In this document: positions 53,101 to 63,800 of the stretch, in pieces
Layout of the letters: each line of letters opens with the position of its first letter
Position numbering within the stretch: position 1 is the stretch's first letter
The notes under the pieces: generated by a model
What the model saw: only the letters and a program-made list of their open reading frames with translations
Database searches by the model: none
What the model was told of the DNA's origin: nothing
Made by a program: the position numbers and the translations under genes
From: Anaerolineaceae bacterium
Lineage (GTDB): Bacteria; Chloroflexota; Anaerolineae; Aggregatilineales; Phototrophicaceae
DNA: 64,000 bases
Assembly: GCA_020634115.1 (NCBI GenBank)
Contig: JACKCH010000010.1
Coordinates: 868,001-932,000 of the forward strand
Direction of reading: 5' to 3'

Positions 53101-56100
53101 TTATCGTTAGCCGCCGCGCTGGATGGTCTGGGCTATTCCGCGCCGGTCATTCAGGACTTCGCCATTCATGAAGGGCTGATTGTAGCGGAGGACGAAACCC
53201 GTACCGCGCAACTCGTAGTCACCCCCGGTGATGATGGGCGGGCCACGCTGGAATATTTTTCGTCCGGCGACGATGGCGTGTGGAAACTCCATGCCAGCGG
53301 GACAATCACGGAAGACACAACGGGACTACCCGCGCCGGTTTCATTGGAGGACATTCAAGGGCGCTGCCCGGACGTGATCGGCTACGAACAGCATTACGAT
53401 CATCTGCGCCAGCACGGGCTGGAGTTTGGCGCGAGTTTGTGGGGTGTGGTCAACGTCTGGCGGCGCGATGGCGAGGCATTAGGGCAGATTCAACTGCCGG
53501 AAGTGGCGGTTGCGGAAGCGGCGGCCTATCACATCCACCCAGCGCTGCTGGATGCCTGTCTGCAAACCCTGACCTGGGCCGCGCCCGCCGGGGACGAGGT
53601 CTATCTGCCGTTGAGCGTAGATCATTTCCGGCTGTACGGCTATCCCGCGCTTGACGTGTGGAGTCATGTGCAGGTGCATCCCAATACCGCGCCCGGCATT
53701 CTGCGCGGGGATGTGTGCCTGCTGGATGCTGAAGGGCAGGTGATTGGGGAAGTCATCGGCCTGACGCTCAAACGCGCCAGTGTGGATACATTGCGGGCGT
53801 TCGCCCAGGCACGTTATGATGACTGGCTGTATGAGGTGGCCTGGAAGCGCCTGCCGCGCCAGTCGCATAGTCCGTCTGCCGATTACCTGCTGGCCCCCGG
53901 TGTGTTGGCGCAGCAGACTGCCGCAGCTTTCCAGCAATTGGCCGAGCAGCACCAGTTACACCGTTACTTCCAGGGGTTGCTGCCCGAATTGGAACAGTTA
54001 AGCGTCAGCTATATCCTGCAAGCCCTGACCAACCTGGGGTGGAAGCCCCGCGTCGGCGAACGGTTCACGGCTGAGACACTGGTATCCCGGCTGAAGATTA
54101 TCCCACAACAGGGGCGGTTGTTCGTCCGCCTGCTCGACATCCTGGCGGAAGAAGGCCTGCTTGAGCGTTCCGGCACAGAGTGGGTCGTGAGGGCAGCGGG
54201 CAAAATCGCCAATCCCCAACTGCATTGGGAAATTCTGGCCGAAGAATACCCGGAATACGAGGCGGAACTGACGCTGGCTAACTGGTGCGGCACAGATTTG
54301 GCCGGAGTCCTGAACGGGCAGGCTGACCCGCTGCAACTGTTGTTCCCGGATGGGGGCGCGACGGCGGAACGCATGTACCGCGACTCGCCGCCGCCACACG
54401 TCTATAACGGGGCAGTGGCGCAGGCAGTCCAGGCGGCGCTGGCTGACCTGCCACTGGAGCGCACCCTGCGCGTCCTGGAAATGGGCGGTGGTACGGGCGG
54501 GACGACGGCTTATGTGCTACCGCATCTGCCAGCGGATCGCACCGAATACACGTTCACCGACATCGGGGCGCTGTTTGTCGAAAAAGCCGGGGAAAAATTC
54601 AGCAGTTATCCCTTCATGCAGTATGGGCGGTTGAATATCGAAGAAAACCCGGCGGAACAGGGATTGGCCGGGCAGCAGTTCGACCTGATTATCGCCGCCA
54701 ACATGATTCATGCGACGGCGGATTTACGCCAGACTTTAGCGCATGTCCGGCAGTTGCTCGCGCCGGGTGGCCTGTTCATCATGGTGGAAGTGACCAGCAT
54801 CCAACGGTGGATTGACATCACCTTCGGGATGACTGATGGTTGGTGGCGGTTCACCGATGGGGCGCTGCGCTCGAATTACCCGTTACTCAGCCAACCGGAA
54901 TGGCTGGCGCTGCTGCGGGACTGTGGTTTCGCGGAGGCGGCGGCGCTCCCGGAGCAGGGGCAGGCGTTTGACGGACAGTCGGTTTTGATGGCGCGGAATG
55001 CCGACGAAACGACTGTGGCAACGTCCCAGACAAAAGGTCACTGGCTCATCCTGGGCGATGGCGGCGGCGCAGGCCGTCAACTGGCCGAACAGTTGCAAAC
55101 CAGCGGCGCCCAGGTGACGTTGGCGATGGCAGGCGACGGCTATGCGGCTGTTGCGCCCGACCAATATACGCTTGACCCGGCCAGCCCTGAGGATTTCCAG
55201 CGGGTGCTGGATGCTGTGGGCAGCCCGGATCAGGTGGTTTATCTGTGGGGGCTGGATGCCATCCTGCCGGATGACGCCCTGACGGAGAATCTGGAAAGGG
55301 CAGAGCGTCGGGTCTTGGAAGGGGCGCTCAATCTGGTGCAGGCGCTGGTGACGACGGGGCGTGAATCCCGGTTGACGCTGGTGACATGCCGGGCGCAGTC
55401 CGTGTCCCGTGAACCGTTGTGGCCGCTGCAAGCCGCGCTCTGGGGTCTGGGCAAGACGATTGCCCTGGAACACCCGGAATTAGCTTGTCGCCGGATTGAC
55501 CTCGACTATCCAAGCGCCGATGAAAACCTGCTGGGCGAATTGCTGAGTAATGATACTGAAGACCAGATCGTATTCCGGCGTGGGGCGCGTTATGGGGCGC
55601 GGCTGGTACGCCAGTCGGCCCTGACCAGCCCACTGCCGCCGCAACCCTGGCAACTGGGGGTCAGCCAGCGGGGGACACTGGAAAACCTGCGATTCGAGCC
55701 GGTGGAGCGGCGTCTGCCGGGGCCGGGTGAGGTCGAAATCCGTGTCTGTGCCACCGGGCTGAACTTCAAGGATGTGTTGAATACCCTGGGGATGTACCCC
55801 GGCGATCCTGGGCCGCTGGGCGGTGAGTGTTCGGGTCGGGTAGCGGCGGTGGGTGACGGTGTGACCGGCTTACAGGTGGGCGACGCCGTGATGGCGCTGG
55901 CACCGGGATGTTTCAGCAGCCATGTGATCGCACCGGCAGAACTCACCGTACCCAAGCCTGCCAGCATGAGTTTTGAAGCGGCTGCCGGGTTCATCATCCC
56001 CTTTGTGACGGCTTATTATGCCCTGCATCATGTCGGCCATATCCGCAAAGGTGATAAAGTGCTGATTCATGCCGCTGCTGGTGGCGTGGGGATGGCGGCG

Positions 56101-57870
56101 GTACAACTGGCGCAGCACGTTGGCGCAGAAATTTTCGCCACCGCTGGCAACCCACAAAAACGCCAGTTCCTGGCTGATCTCGGCATTCCGCATGTGATGG
56201 ACTCGCGTTCGCTGGAATTTGCGGACACGATCATGCAGATCACCGATGGTCGCGGTGTGGATGTCGTGCTGAATTCGCTGGCGGGCGACTCGATTGCCAA
56301 GAGCCTGTCCGTAGTGGCTGAAAACGGGCGTTTCCTGGAAATCGGCAAAAGTGGCCTGCTCACACCTGACGAAGTAACGGCACTGGGGCGGAATATCGCC
56401 TATACCATCATTGATTGGAGCGACGACGCCCGGCAGAACCCGGCGCTGATTCGCTCGATACTGGATGCGTTGGTCGCAGCGTGTGAGGCTGGCGACCTGC
56501 TGCCGCTCCCGGAGGAAGTGTTCCCGATTGAGGAGGCCGTGAGTGCCTTCACCCACATGGCGCACGCCCGGCATATCGGCAAGGTGATTATCTCGCAGGG
56601 GGCATCTGTTCCCTGGGACGGCACGCTGTATCCCGACGCGACCTATCTGGTGGTGGGCGGGCTGCGTGGTCTCGGCCTGCTGGTTGCCCAATGGTTGGTC
56701 GAACATGGTGCGCGGCATCTGGCGTTGATGGGCAGAAACGCGCCCGGTGAAACGGCGTTGGAGACGCTGCACACGTTGGAAGCTGCCGGTGCGGAAATTA
56801 TCATTTTCCAGGAAGATGTCGCCCAGGAAGCCGGTGTGGCGCGAATGCTGGATGCGATTCAGTCTCAGCTTCCGCCGCTGCGGGGGATTATCCACTCCGC
56901 CGGCCTGTTGGATGATGGGGCGCTGATTCACCAGAACTGGTCACGCTTTGCAACGGTATTGGGGCCGAAAGTGAATGGCGCCTGGTATCTGCATGACCGG
57001 ACTCGTGACCTGCCGCTGGATTTCTTCGTGCTGTTCTCGTCGGCGGCCTCGCTGCTCGGTTCTTCCGGCCAGGGGAATCACGCGGCGGCGAATGCCTTTG
57101 AGGACGCGCTGGCGCATCACCGGCAGAGTTTGGGACTGCCCGGTCTGAGTATCAACTGGGGCGCGTGGTCGGAAGTGGGTGCAGCGGCAGACCGTAAGGT
57201 AGATGAAGCGGTGGAGCAGCGCGGTATCGGCGTCATCAGCCCGGCGGCTGGCCTGGAAATCCTCGACCAACTGATGCGCGGTTCGGCGGCGCAGGTGGGT
57301 GTGATGCCGATGGACTGGCCGCAGTTCCTACGCCAGTTTGTCGGTAAAGAACAGCCCTTCCTGAAGGCCTATCTGACTGCCACGTCGTCCCCGGCCATGA
57401 AAGCCACAGCTAAGAAAGCGACTGCGCCGGATGTTCCCGCCACGCCCGCGATTTTGAGCCAGTTGGCGGACGCGAAACCAGCCCGCCAGCGGGCGCTGCT
57501 GATTGGCTTCGTCCAGGAACATGCCCGTAAAATCCTGGGTGCGGAGTCCGCCGGGATGGTGGATACCCAGATGCCACTTAGCGAGTTAGGCCTGGATTCC
57601 CTGATGGCGGTGGAACTGCGGAATCTGCTGGGCAGTGGTCTGGCGTTGAAACGTTCCCTGCCCGCGACCCTGGTTTTTGATTACCCGACGATTGAAGCGG
57701 TGGCCGATTACCTGCTGCGGGATGTGCTGGCGCTAACGGGGAGCGACGCGGATGAAGCCCCTGAAACCGTAAAACCCCCGACCTCCGGCCAGATGGCCGA
57801 ATCAATCAGTGAGTTGTCGGATGAAGAAGTTGACCGGCTGCTAAAGGAACGGATGAAAAAGCGAAAATGA
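50176..57870 (+). CDS. Type I PKS 5: KS-AT-DH-MT-ER-KR-ACP
   Basis: 2564 residues from ATG 50176, preferred over ATG 50161 because AAGGGGA (50164-50170) then sits as ribosome site. N-terminal coiled coil (LKQAYLAIEKMQARLNALE). KS Cys210; ETHGTGT; NIGHLEA. AT Ser658 (GHSVGE) with SHAFHSPLM (malonyl type). DH His960 (HRIYGTALLP) and Asp1126 (HPALLDACLQ). MT with LEMGGGTGGTTAYVLP near 1432. ER about 1830-2140 (HAAAGGVGMAAVQLA). KR from about 2155, but the glycine motif reads YLVVGGLRGLG and the catalytic Tyr is His2302 (GQGNHAAANAF). ACP Ser2475 in GLDSLM. Tail LSDEEVDRLLKERMKKRK. Predicted alpha-methyl, fully reduced unit if the KR works. ATGA overlap with PKS 6. Confidence 0.94.
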   Translation: MVQDSNAVPQLSPLKQAYLAIEKMQARLNALEQSQHEAIAIVGMGCRFPGGADTPAAYWELLREGRDAVTEIPAGRWDVPAYYDADSNAPGKMSVKYGAFVEQVDQFDPAFFSISPREATSMDPQQRLLLEVAWEALENAGQAPDQLSGSATGVFLAMTTNDYGQLFLKSGDLSLLDAYYASGIAHSIASGRVSYVLGLQGPSLTVDTACSSSLVSVHLAVQSLRQRECRMALAGGVNLILAPETYIALSKYGMLAPDGRCKTFDAAADGFVRGEGCGVIVMKRLSDAQADGDRILAVIRGSALNQDGPSSGLTAPNGPAQEAVIRAALANAGVEPGQVSYVETHGTGTSLGDPIEVQALAKALRSGELAQQPLIIGAVKTNIGHLEASAGIAGIIKVILMLQHRELTPHLHLKQPNPFIQWDKMPMEIPAELAPWEGVGGQWVAGVSSFGFSGTNAHIVMAAAPQPEEQAAEVERPLQVMALSARDETALRQLAGRYAEHLAQTDAELADVCFTANAGRAHFQQRAAWVVNTKDELHQRLAQFAAGADEAAIRGYAAPGGKPKVAFLFTGQGSQYPGMGRQLYETQPTFRAALDRCAEILTPYLELPLLSVLFDDDSPDSPLHNTTYTQPALFALEYALAQLWRSWGVEPNLVMGHSVGEYVAACIAGVFSLEDGLKLIAARARLMGALPAGGAMVAVFADETRVSSAIAAYPRISIAAVNGPDSIVISGDGNDVQAVTEQLKNQGIKCRPLTVSHAFHSPLMDSILDKFEQVAAEITYAPPRIKLISNVTGQVAGNDVTTPAYWRGHIRSAVQFARSIETVYAQNSRVFLEIGPGTTLLGMGQRCLEDQDEVGAWLPSLNPRKADWVQVADSLAKLYGAGVPVNWRGFDQDYPRRIVTLPTYPFQRSRYWRLPSRVGSRAAGQEILHPLLGYRVRSALKVAQFEMQFTPESFSFLNDHRIYGTALLPATGYLELSLAAALDGLGYSAPVIQDFAIHEGLIVAEDETRTAQLVVTPGDDGRATLEYFSSGDDGVWKLHASGTITEDTTGLPAPVSLEDIQGRCPDVIGYEQHYDHLRQHGLEFGASLWGVVNVWRRDGEALGQIQLPEVAVAEAAAYHIHPALLDACLQTLTWAAPAGDEVYLPLSVDHFRLYGYPALDVWSHVQVHPNTAPGILRGDVCLLDAEGQVIGEVIGLTLKRASVDTLRAFAQARYDDWLYEVAWKRLPRQSHSPSADYLLAPGVLAQQTAAAFQQLAEQHQLHRYFQGLLPELEQLSVSYILQALTNLGWKPRVGERFTAETLVSRLKIIPQQGRLFVRLLDILAEEGLLERSGTEWVVRAAGKIANPQLHWEILAEEYPEYEAELTLANWCGTDLAGVLNGQADPLQLLFPDGGATAERMYRDSPPPHVYNGAVAQAVQAALADLPLERTLRVLEMGGGTGGTTAYVLPHLPADRTEYTFTDIGALFVEKAGEKFSSYPFMQYGRLNIEENPAEQGLAGQQFDLIIAANMIHATADLRQTLAHVRQLLAPGGLFIMVEVTSIQRWIDITFGMTDGWWRFTDGALRSNYPLLSQPEWLALLRDCGFAEAAALPEQGQAFDGQSVLMARNADETTVATSQTKGHWLILGDGGGAGRQLAEQLQTSGAQVTLAMAGDGYAAVAPDQYTLDPASPEDFQRVLDAVGSPDQVVYLWGLDAILPDDALTENLERAERRVLEGALNLVQALVTTGRESRLTLVTCRAQSVSREPLWPLQAALWGLGKTIALEHPELACRRIDLDYPSADENLLGELLSNDTEDQIVFRRGARYGARLVRQSALTSPLPPQPWQLGVSQRGTLENLRFEPVERRLPGPGEVEIRVCATGLNFKDVLNTLGMYPGDPGPLGGECSGRVAAVGDGVTGLQVGDAVMALAPGCFSSHVIAPAELTVPKPASMSFEAAAGFIIPFVTAYYALHHVGHIRKGDKVLIHAAAGGVGMAAVQLAQHVGAEIFATAGNPQKRQFLADLGIPHVMDSRSLEFADTIMQITDGRGVDVVLNSLAGDSIAKSLSVVAENGRFLEIGKSGLLTPDEVTALGRNIAYTIIDWSDDARQNPALIRSILDALVAACEAGDLLPLPEEVFPIEEAVSAFTHMAHARHIGKVIISQGASVPWDGTLYPDATYLVVGGLRGLGLLVAQWLVEHGARHLALMGRNAPGETALETLHTLEAAGAEIIIFQEDVAQEAGVARMLDAIQSQLPPLRGIIHSAGLLDDGALIHQNWSRFATVLGPKVNGAWYLHDRTRDLPLDFFVLFSSAASLLGSSGQGNHAAANAFEDALAHHRQSLGLPGLSINWGAWSEVGAAADRKVDEAVEQRGIGVISPAAGLEILDQLMRGSAAQVGVMPMDWPQFLRQFVGKEQPFLKAYLTATSSPAMKATAKKATAPDVPATPAILSQLADAKPARQRALLIGFVQEHARKILGAESAGMVDTQMPLSELGLDSLMAVELRNLLGSGLALKRSLPATLVFDYPTIEAVADYLLRDVLALTGSDADEAPETVKPPTSGQMAESISELSDEEVDRLLKERMKKRK

Positions 57871-60800
57871 GCGACTTTTACCAGCAGATCAGTAACATGT
57901 CGCCCAAGCGGTTAATGCTGCTGGCGATGGAACTACAGTCCGAGATTGAAGCCCTCCAACAGGGACAATCCGAACCCATCGCGGTGATCGGGATGGGGTG
58001 TCGTTTTCCGGGCGGCGCGAACAGCCCGGAGGCGCTCTGGGAACTGCTGCGCGACGGCGTGGATGCGATTTCCGAAGTCCCGGCTTCGCGCTGGGATGTG
58101 GACGCCTACTATGACCCCGACCCAGACGCGCCCGGTAAAATCGCCACCCGCTGGGGCGGGTTCATTGACGATATAGATCGTTTTGAGCCACAGATTTTTG
58201 GTATCTCCCCGCGTGAAGCCCTGACGATGGATCCGCAGCAGCGCGTCCTGCTGGAAGTCGTCTGGGAGGCGCTGGAACGGGCTGGATACGCCCCGTTGTC
58301 GCTCAACGGGAGTCAAACCGGCGTTTTTGTCGGGGCGTGTAATGGCGACTATGGGCAGATGTTGACGGCGGGCGACCCGACTGATTGGGATATGTATCTC
58401 TCCACCGGCAACGCGCACAGTGTCATTTCCGGGCGGGTGTCCTATACCCTGGGACTGAACGGCCCGGCGGTTTCGGTGGATACGGCCTGCTCCTCATCGC
58501 TGGTGGCGACTCATCTGGCTATTCAGAGTTTGCGGCGTGGTGAGTGCCAGATGGCGCTGGCGTGCGGCACTAACGCGACGCTCTCTCCATTGACGACCAT
58601 CATGCTTTCCAAAGCGGGGATGATGGCGCCTGATGGCCGCTGCAAGGCGTTCGATGGGGCGGCGGACGGGTTTGTCCGGTCAGAGGGCTGTGGGGTGGTG
58701 GTTCTCAAACGCCTTACGGATGCGCTGGCAGACGGCGACCCGGTACTGGCGGTCATTCGCGGGTCAGCCGCGAACCAGGATGGTCGCAGCAACGGCCTGA
58801 CCGCGCCCAACGGCCCGTCCCAGGTGGCGGTGATTCGAGCGGCGCTGGCGGACGCGCAGTTAGAGCCGGGCGAAGTCAGCTATATCGAAACGCATGGCAC
58901 CGGGACTTCATTAGGCGACCCCATTGAGGCGCAGGCGCTCGGCGTGGCCTTTGGCGGTGGGCATTCTGCGGATAACCCGCTGGTCATCGGCTCGCTGAAA
59001 GCCAACATGGGACACATGGAAGCGTCCGCCGGAGTCGGTGGGCTGATTAAAACCGTGTTGATGCTCCAGCATGGGGAGATTCCCCCGCAATTGCATCTGA
59101 ACCAACCCAGCCCCTATATTCCCTGGGATGAACTGCCGCTGAAAATGGTGAAAGACCAGCAGCCCTGGGAAACGGCAGATGGTCGCCGGGTCGCAGGGGT
59201 GAGTTCGTTTGGTTTCAGCGGGACGAACGCCCATATCCTGCTGGAAGCCGCGCCCGCCCCGGAGGACATCGCGGCGGCGGCGGTAGAACGCCCCGAACAC
59301 ATTCTGGCACTGTCGGCTCGCAACGAGGCAGCGCTGGTGAAACTGGCGGAGCAGTTTCGGGATTACCTGGCGCAGCACCCGGCGGACTCGTTGGCCGATG
59401 TGGCCTTCACCGCCAATACCGGGCGGGTGCTGCTGACTCGGCGTCTGACTGTTAGTGGCACGAGTGCTGCTGCTGTCGAAAATGCGCTAACCGCCTACCT
59501 GATGGGGGAAAAGTCGGAGCAGGTGAGTGCCGGACGCGCCGGGAGCGTGGGTGACATCGCGTTCCTGTTCACCGGGCATGGTTCGCATTACGTGGATATG
59601 GGGCGCAGCCTGTATGCGACGCAGCCGGTTTACCGCGAGGCATTTGATCGCTGCGATGCGGCCTTCCAGCCCTACCTGAAGGGTTCACTCGGCGCGATTG
59701 TCTTTGCGGCTGATGGGGCCGATGGTCACCTGATGGATCAGATGACCTACGCGCAGCCGGTGACGTTTGCGCTGCAATACGCGCTGGCACAGCTCTGGCT
59801 GGCCTGGGGCGTGAAACCGACGGTCATGATGGGACACAGCCTGGGGGAATACGCGGCGGCCTGTATCGCCGGGGTATTCAGCCTGGAAGACGGCGTGAAA
59901 CTGGTGGCTGCGCGGGGGCGGCTGTTCGACTCGCTGCCCGAAACCGGCTCAATGGTGGCAGTCTTTGGTGATGAAGCCACCGTCGCGGCGGCGGTTGCGC
60001 CATATGCGGACCGCGTATCAGTGGCGGCCATAAACGGGCCGTCCAATATCGTTATTTCCGGCGCATCCGATGGCATTCAGGCCGTGCTGGACACCCTGAA
60101 AGCGCAGAAAATCAAATCCCGCAAACTGGCGGTAGCCCAGGCCGCTCATTCGCCGCTGCTTGCCCCGATTCTGGACGAGTTCGAGGCGATTGCGGAGACG
60201 GTCACGTACCATGCGCCGGATATTACTCTGGTTTCCGGCCTCACCGGGCAGCCGGTCAGCGATGCGGAAATCGGTCAGGCGCGTTTCTGGCGGCAGCACT
60301 TGTCGCAAACGGTGCGGTTCGCTGATGCCGTCAACATCGTATACGACCAGGGCGTGCGTGTCTTCCTGGAAATCGGCCCGAATCCGACTTTGTTAAGTAT
60401 GGCGCAGCGGGCGCTGCCGGAAACCGAGGGTCTGTGGCTGCCCAGTCTGCGTGAAAACACGGCGGATTGGACACAGATGCTGTCGAGTTTGGGTCAGTTG
60501 TTCGTCGCGGGCGTGGCGGTGGACTGGCGGGCCTATGATGACGGTTACGCCCGGCGCAAGCGTGTGCTGCCGACCTATCCCTTCCAGCGGGAGCGGTACT
60601 GGGTCACACCGAAAGCACCGAAAACCACTGCTGCCGGTTCAACGAGCGGAGCGCATCCGTTGATCGGTCAGCATCTGTCCTCGCCATCGCTGGAAGATGC
60701 GGTATTTGAAACCCAGTTGAGCGCCCAGTATCCGGCCTTCCTCAGCCATCACCGCATCTTTGATGTGGTGATTCTCCCCTCTCCGGCCTACATTGAGATG

Positions 60801-63800
60801 GTGCTGACGGCTACCGGGCAGGTCTTCGGTTCGGACTCCTTCGCCATTGAGCATTTTGCGATTGACGAAGCCCTGATTCTGCCGGAAGAGCAGTCGCGCC
60901 CGGTGCAGGTGATTCTGTCGCCGAAAACCGATAGCCGCGCGAAGTTCCAGATTTTCAGCCGGGTTGACTCGCAATGGAAGCGTCACGCCAGCGGCAGTCT
61001 GATTTTCGACCAATCGCCTGCCGCCGCGTTTGCGCTTACCCCCGGTGATTTCCAGGCTGATAGTGAGGGCGAAATTTCCGGCGACGACTACTATGGCATG
61101 GTGAATGAGTTGGGTCTGGAATTCGGCACAAACTTCCGGGGAATTCATCACCTGTGGTATACCCGTGACGCGGCGCTGGCGGACATTCGCCTGCCCGAAG
61201 CCCTGGCATACGAGGCGCGGAACTATGCCATGCACCCGGCGCTGCTCGATTCCTGTTTCCATGTGGTCGGTGCGCCCTTCATGCAGGAGTCGCTGGACTC
61301 GGCCTACCTGTTGATCGGCATTGACTATTTCCGGCTGTATCAGTCGCCGGGGCCGCGCCTATGGGCGTACCTGGAACTCGAACGGCCTGTGGACGAACGA
61401 CCTGAGATCGTGACCGGCAGCATGTGGATCGTGAACATGGATGGCGGACTGGTCGCGGAGGCGCATGGCCTTCAGTTGAAACGCGCCGCCCGTGCCGCGC
61501 TGCTGCAAGGGGCGCAGCGTTCACCGGACTGGCTGTATGATGTCACCTGGCAGCCAAAGCCGCATCCCCAGCCCTATCAGCCCGTCCTACCGATGGACTT
61601 CATCCCACCGCTGGAATCGCTGGCGGAACTGAGCGTTCATGCCCTGCATGACCTGGCGGCGGAACATCACCTATCGGCTTATGAACAGTTCACGGCTGAT
61701 CTGAATGCCGCGAGTACGGCTTATGTGATTGAAGCGTTGGCGGCGCTGGGCGTCGCATTCCAACCCGGCCAGTTGATTCAACCGGATGATCTTCCCGTTG
61801 CCCCGCACTACCGGCGCTTATTGGCGCGTCTGCTGGCGATTCTGGCTGAAGATGGCCTTGTCGGGTGGGAGCGGGGGCAGTGGGAAGTGCTGCAAACCCC
61901 GCCGATGCCCCCGGCAAGCGAACAGATGGCACAGCTAATAGCGGCTTATCCTGATTACACCGCCGAAACCGAGTTTCTGGAACGCTGCGCGCCGCATCTG
62001 GCGGATGTGCTGCGCGGCCAGCGTGATCCGCTCGAACTGCTTTTCCCGGATGGCTCACTGGAGATCACCGAGCGGCTATACCGGGATGCGCCCTTTGCAC
62101 GGGTTTACAACACCGTCATTGAGCGGCTGATCGCTGACGCCACGAGTCAACGTCCAGCCGGGCGGCGTTTGCGGGTGCTGGAAATCGGCGCGGGGACGGG
62201 TTCAACGACGGCTTATGTGCTGCCGTCATTACCCGCCGAACAGACCGAATATGTGTTCACCGATCTGTCGCCGGTCTTCCTCAACCGGGCTGAAGAGGCG
62301 TTTGGCGGTTATGCCGCGCTGCGCACGCAGCTACTGGATATTGAGGCGAATCCGGGGGCGCAGGGTGTGCTGCCCGGTAGTGTGGATGTCGTCATCGCCG
62401 CTAATGTGCTGCACGCCACCGCCGACATCCGCGAATCGTTAGCGCATGTTCGGCAGATGCTCGCGCCGGGTGGCCTGCTCGTCCTGTTGGAAGGGACACA
62501 TCCGCAGCGATGGGTTGATCTCACGTTTGGGCTGACCGAAGGCTGGTGGCGCTTTGCTGATGAGGCCGTGCGTCCCGACTATCCGCTGCTCTCTCAGGAG
62601 GGGTGGTTAGAGGTGCTGGCGGAGGCCGGTTTTGAAAGTGCAGTGGCCGTCCCCAGCAGCGATGCGCCCGGCCTATTAGCTTCGCAAGCCGTCCTTGTCG
62701 CGCGTGCGCCGCAGTTGGTGACTGGCATAGATGCTGTCGCGCCGACGGCGACCTGCCTGATTTTTGCCGATGCAACCGGCGTGGGTGACGAGCTGGCGGT
62801 GCAGCTCGCGGCGGTTGGTGAGCGCCCATTGTGGGTCACTCCTGGTGATACTTATGAGCAAATCGGCGCGGGACAGTGGCAGATTCGCCCAGAACATCCC
62901 GACGATTTCAAACGCCTCTGGGAGGCTACCCGGTTGGCCGATGGGCTGCCCTGCCGCCATGTGGTGTACCTGTGGAGTCTGGATATGCCCGATATGCTGG
63001 ATGCTTCCAGCGTGGATGTACAGACCGTACAGCTTGCCAACTGCGGGAGTGCCTTGTGGCTGACCCAGGCGTTGGTCGCGGATACGGAAGCGCCTCCTCC
63101 GGCGCTGTGGTTGGTCACACGGGGCGCGGTGGGGGATACACTACCGTCCCTGGCGCAGTCCAGCCTGTGGGGGCTGGGGCGCGTCATCGCGCTGGAACAC
63201 CCGCACATCTGGGGCGGCCTGGTGGACATTGATTTGGATGTCACCGGCCTGCTCACCGAGATGCTGAATCCCGATGGCGAAGATCAGGTCGTCTGGCGTG
63301 ATGGTCTGCGCCGGGTAGCGCGTTTGACACGCAGCGGCAAGGTGACGCCGCAGCCGATTGCACTGCGCCCGGATGCCACCTATCTGATTACCGGCGCGTT
63401 GGGCGGTCTGGGCCTGAATGTCGCCCGCTGGATGGCCGAACAGGGCGCGGGACACCTGGTACTGACCAGCCGCACCGGGCTGCCGGATCGGGCGGCCTGG
63501 GATACGCTGCCAGCGGACAGCCGGGGCTTTGCCCAGGTTGCAGCCATCCGAGAGATAGAGGCGACGGGGACAACCGTGCAGGTCGTGGCGGTGGATGTCG
63601 CGGATGAAGCGGCAATGACTCGCCTGTTTGAACAGTTCGGTCAGACGATGCCGCCGCTGCGGGGGATCATTCACGCCGCCGCTGACCAGGACAGCCACGC
63701 GATCACCGACCTGGACGCCGAACGACTGGCCGCGATGTTCCGCCCGAAAGTGGCCGGAACCTGGGTACTGCACCGGTTGACCCAGGCGTTGGAACTGGAT

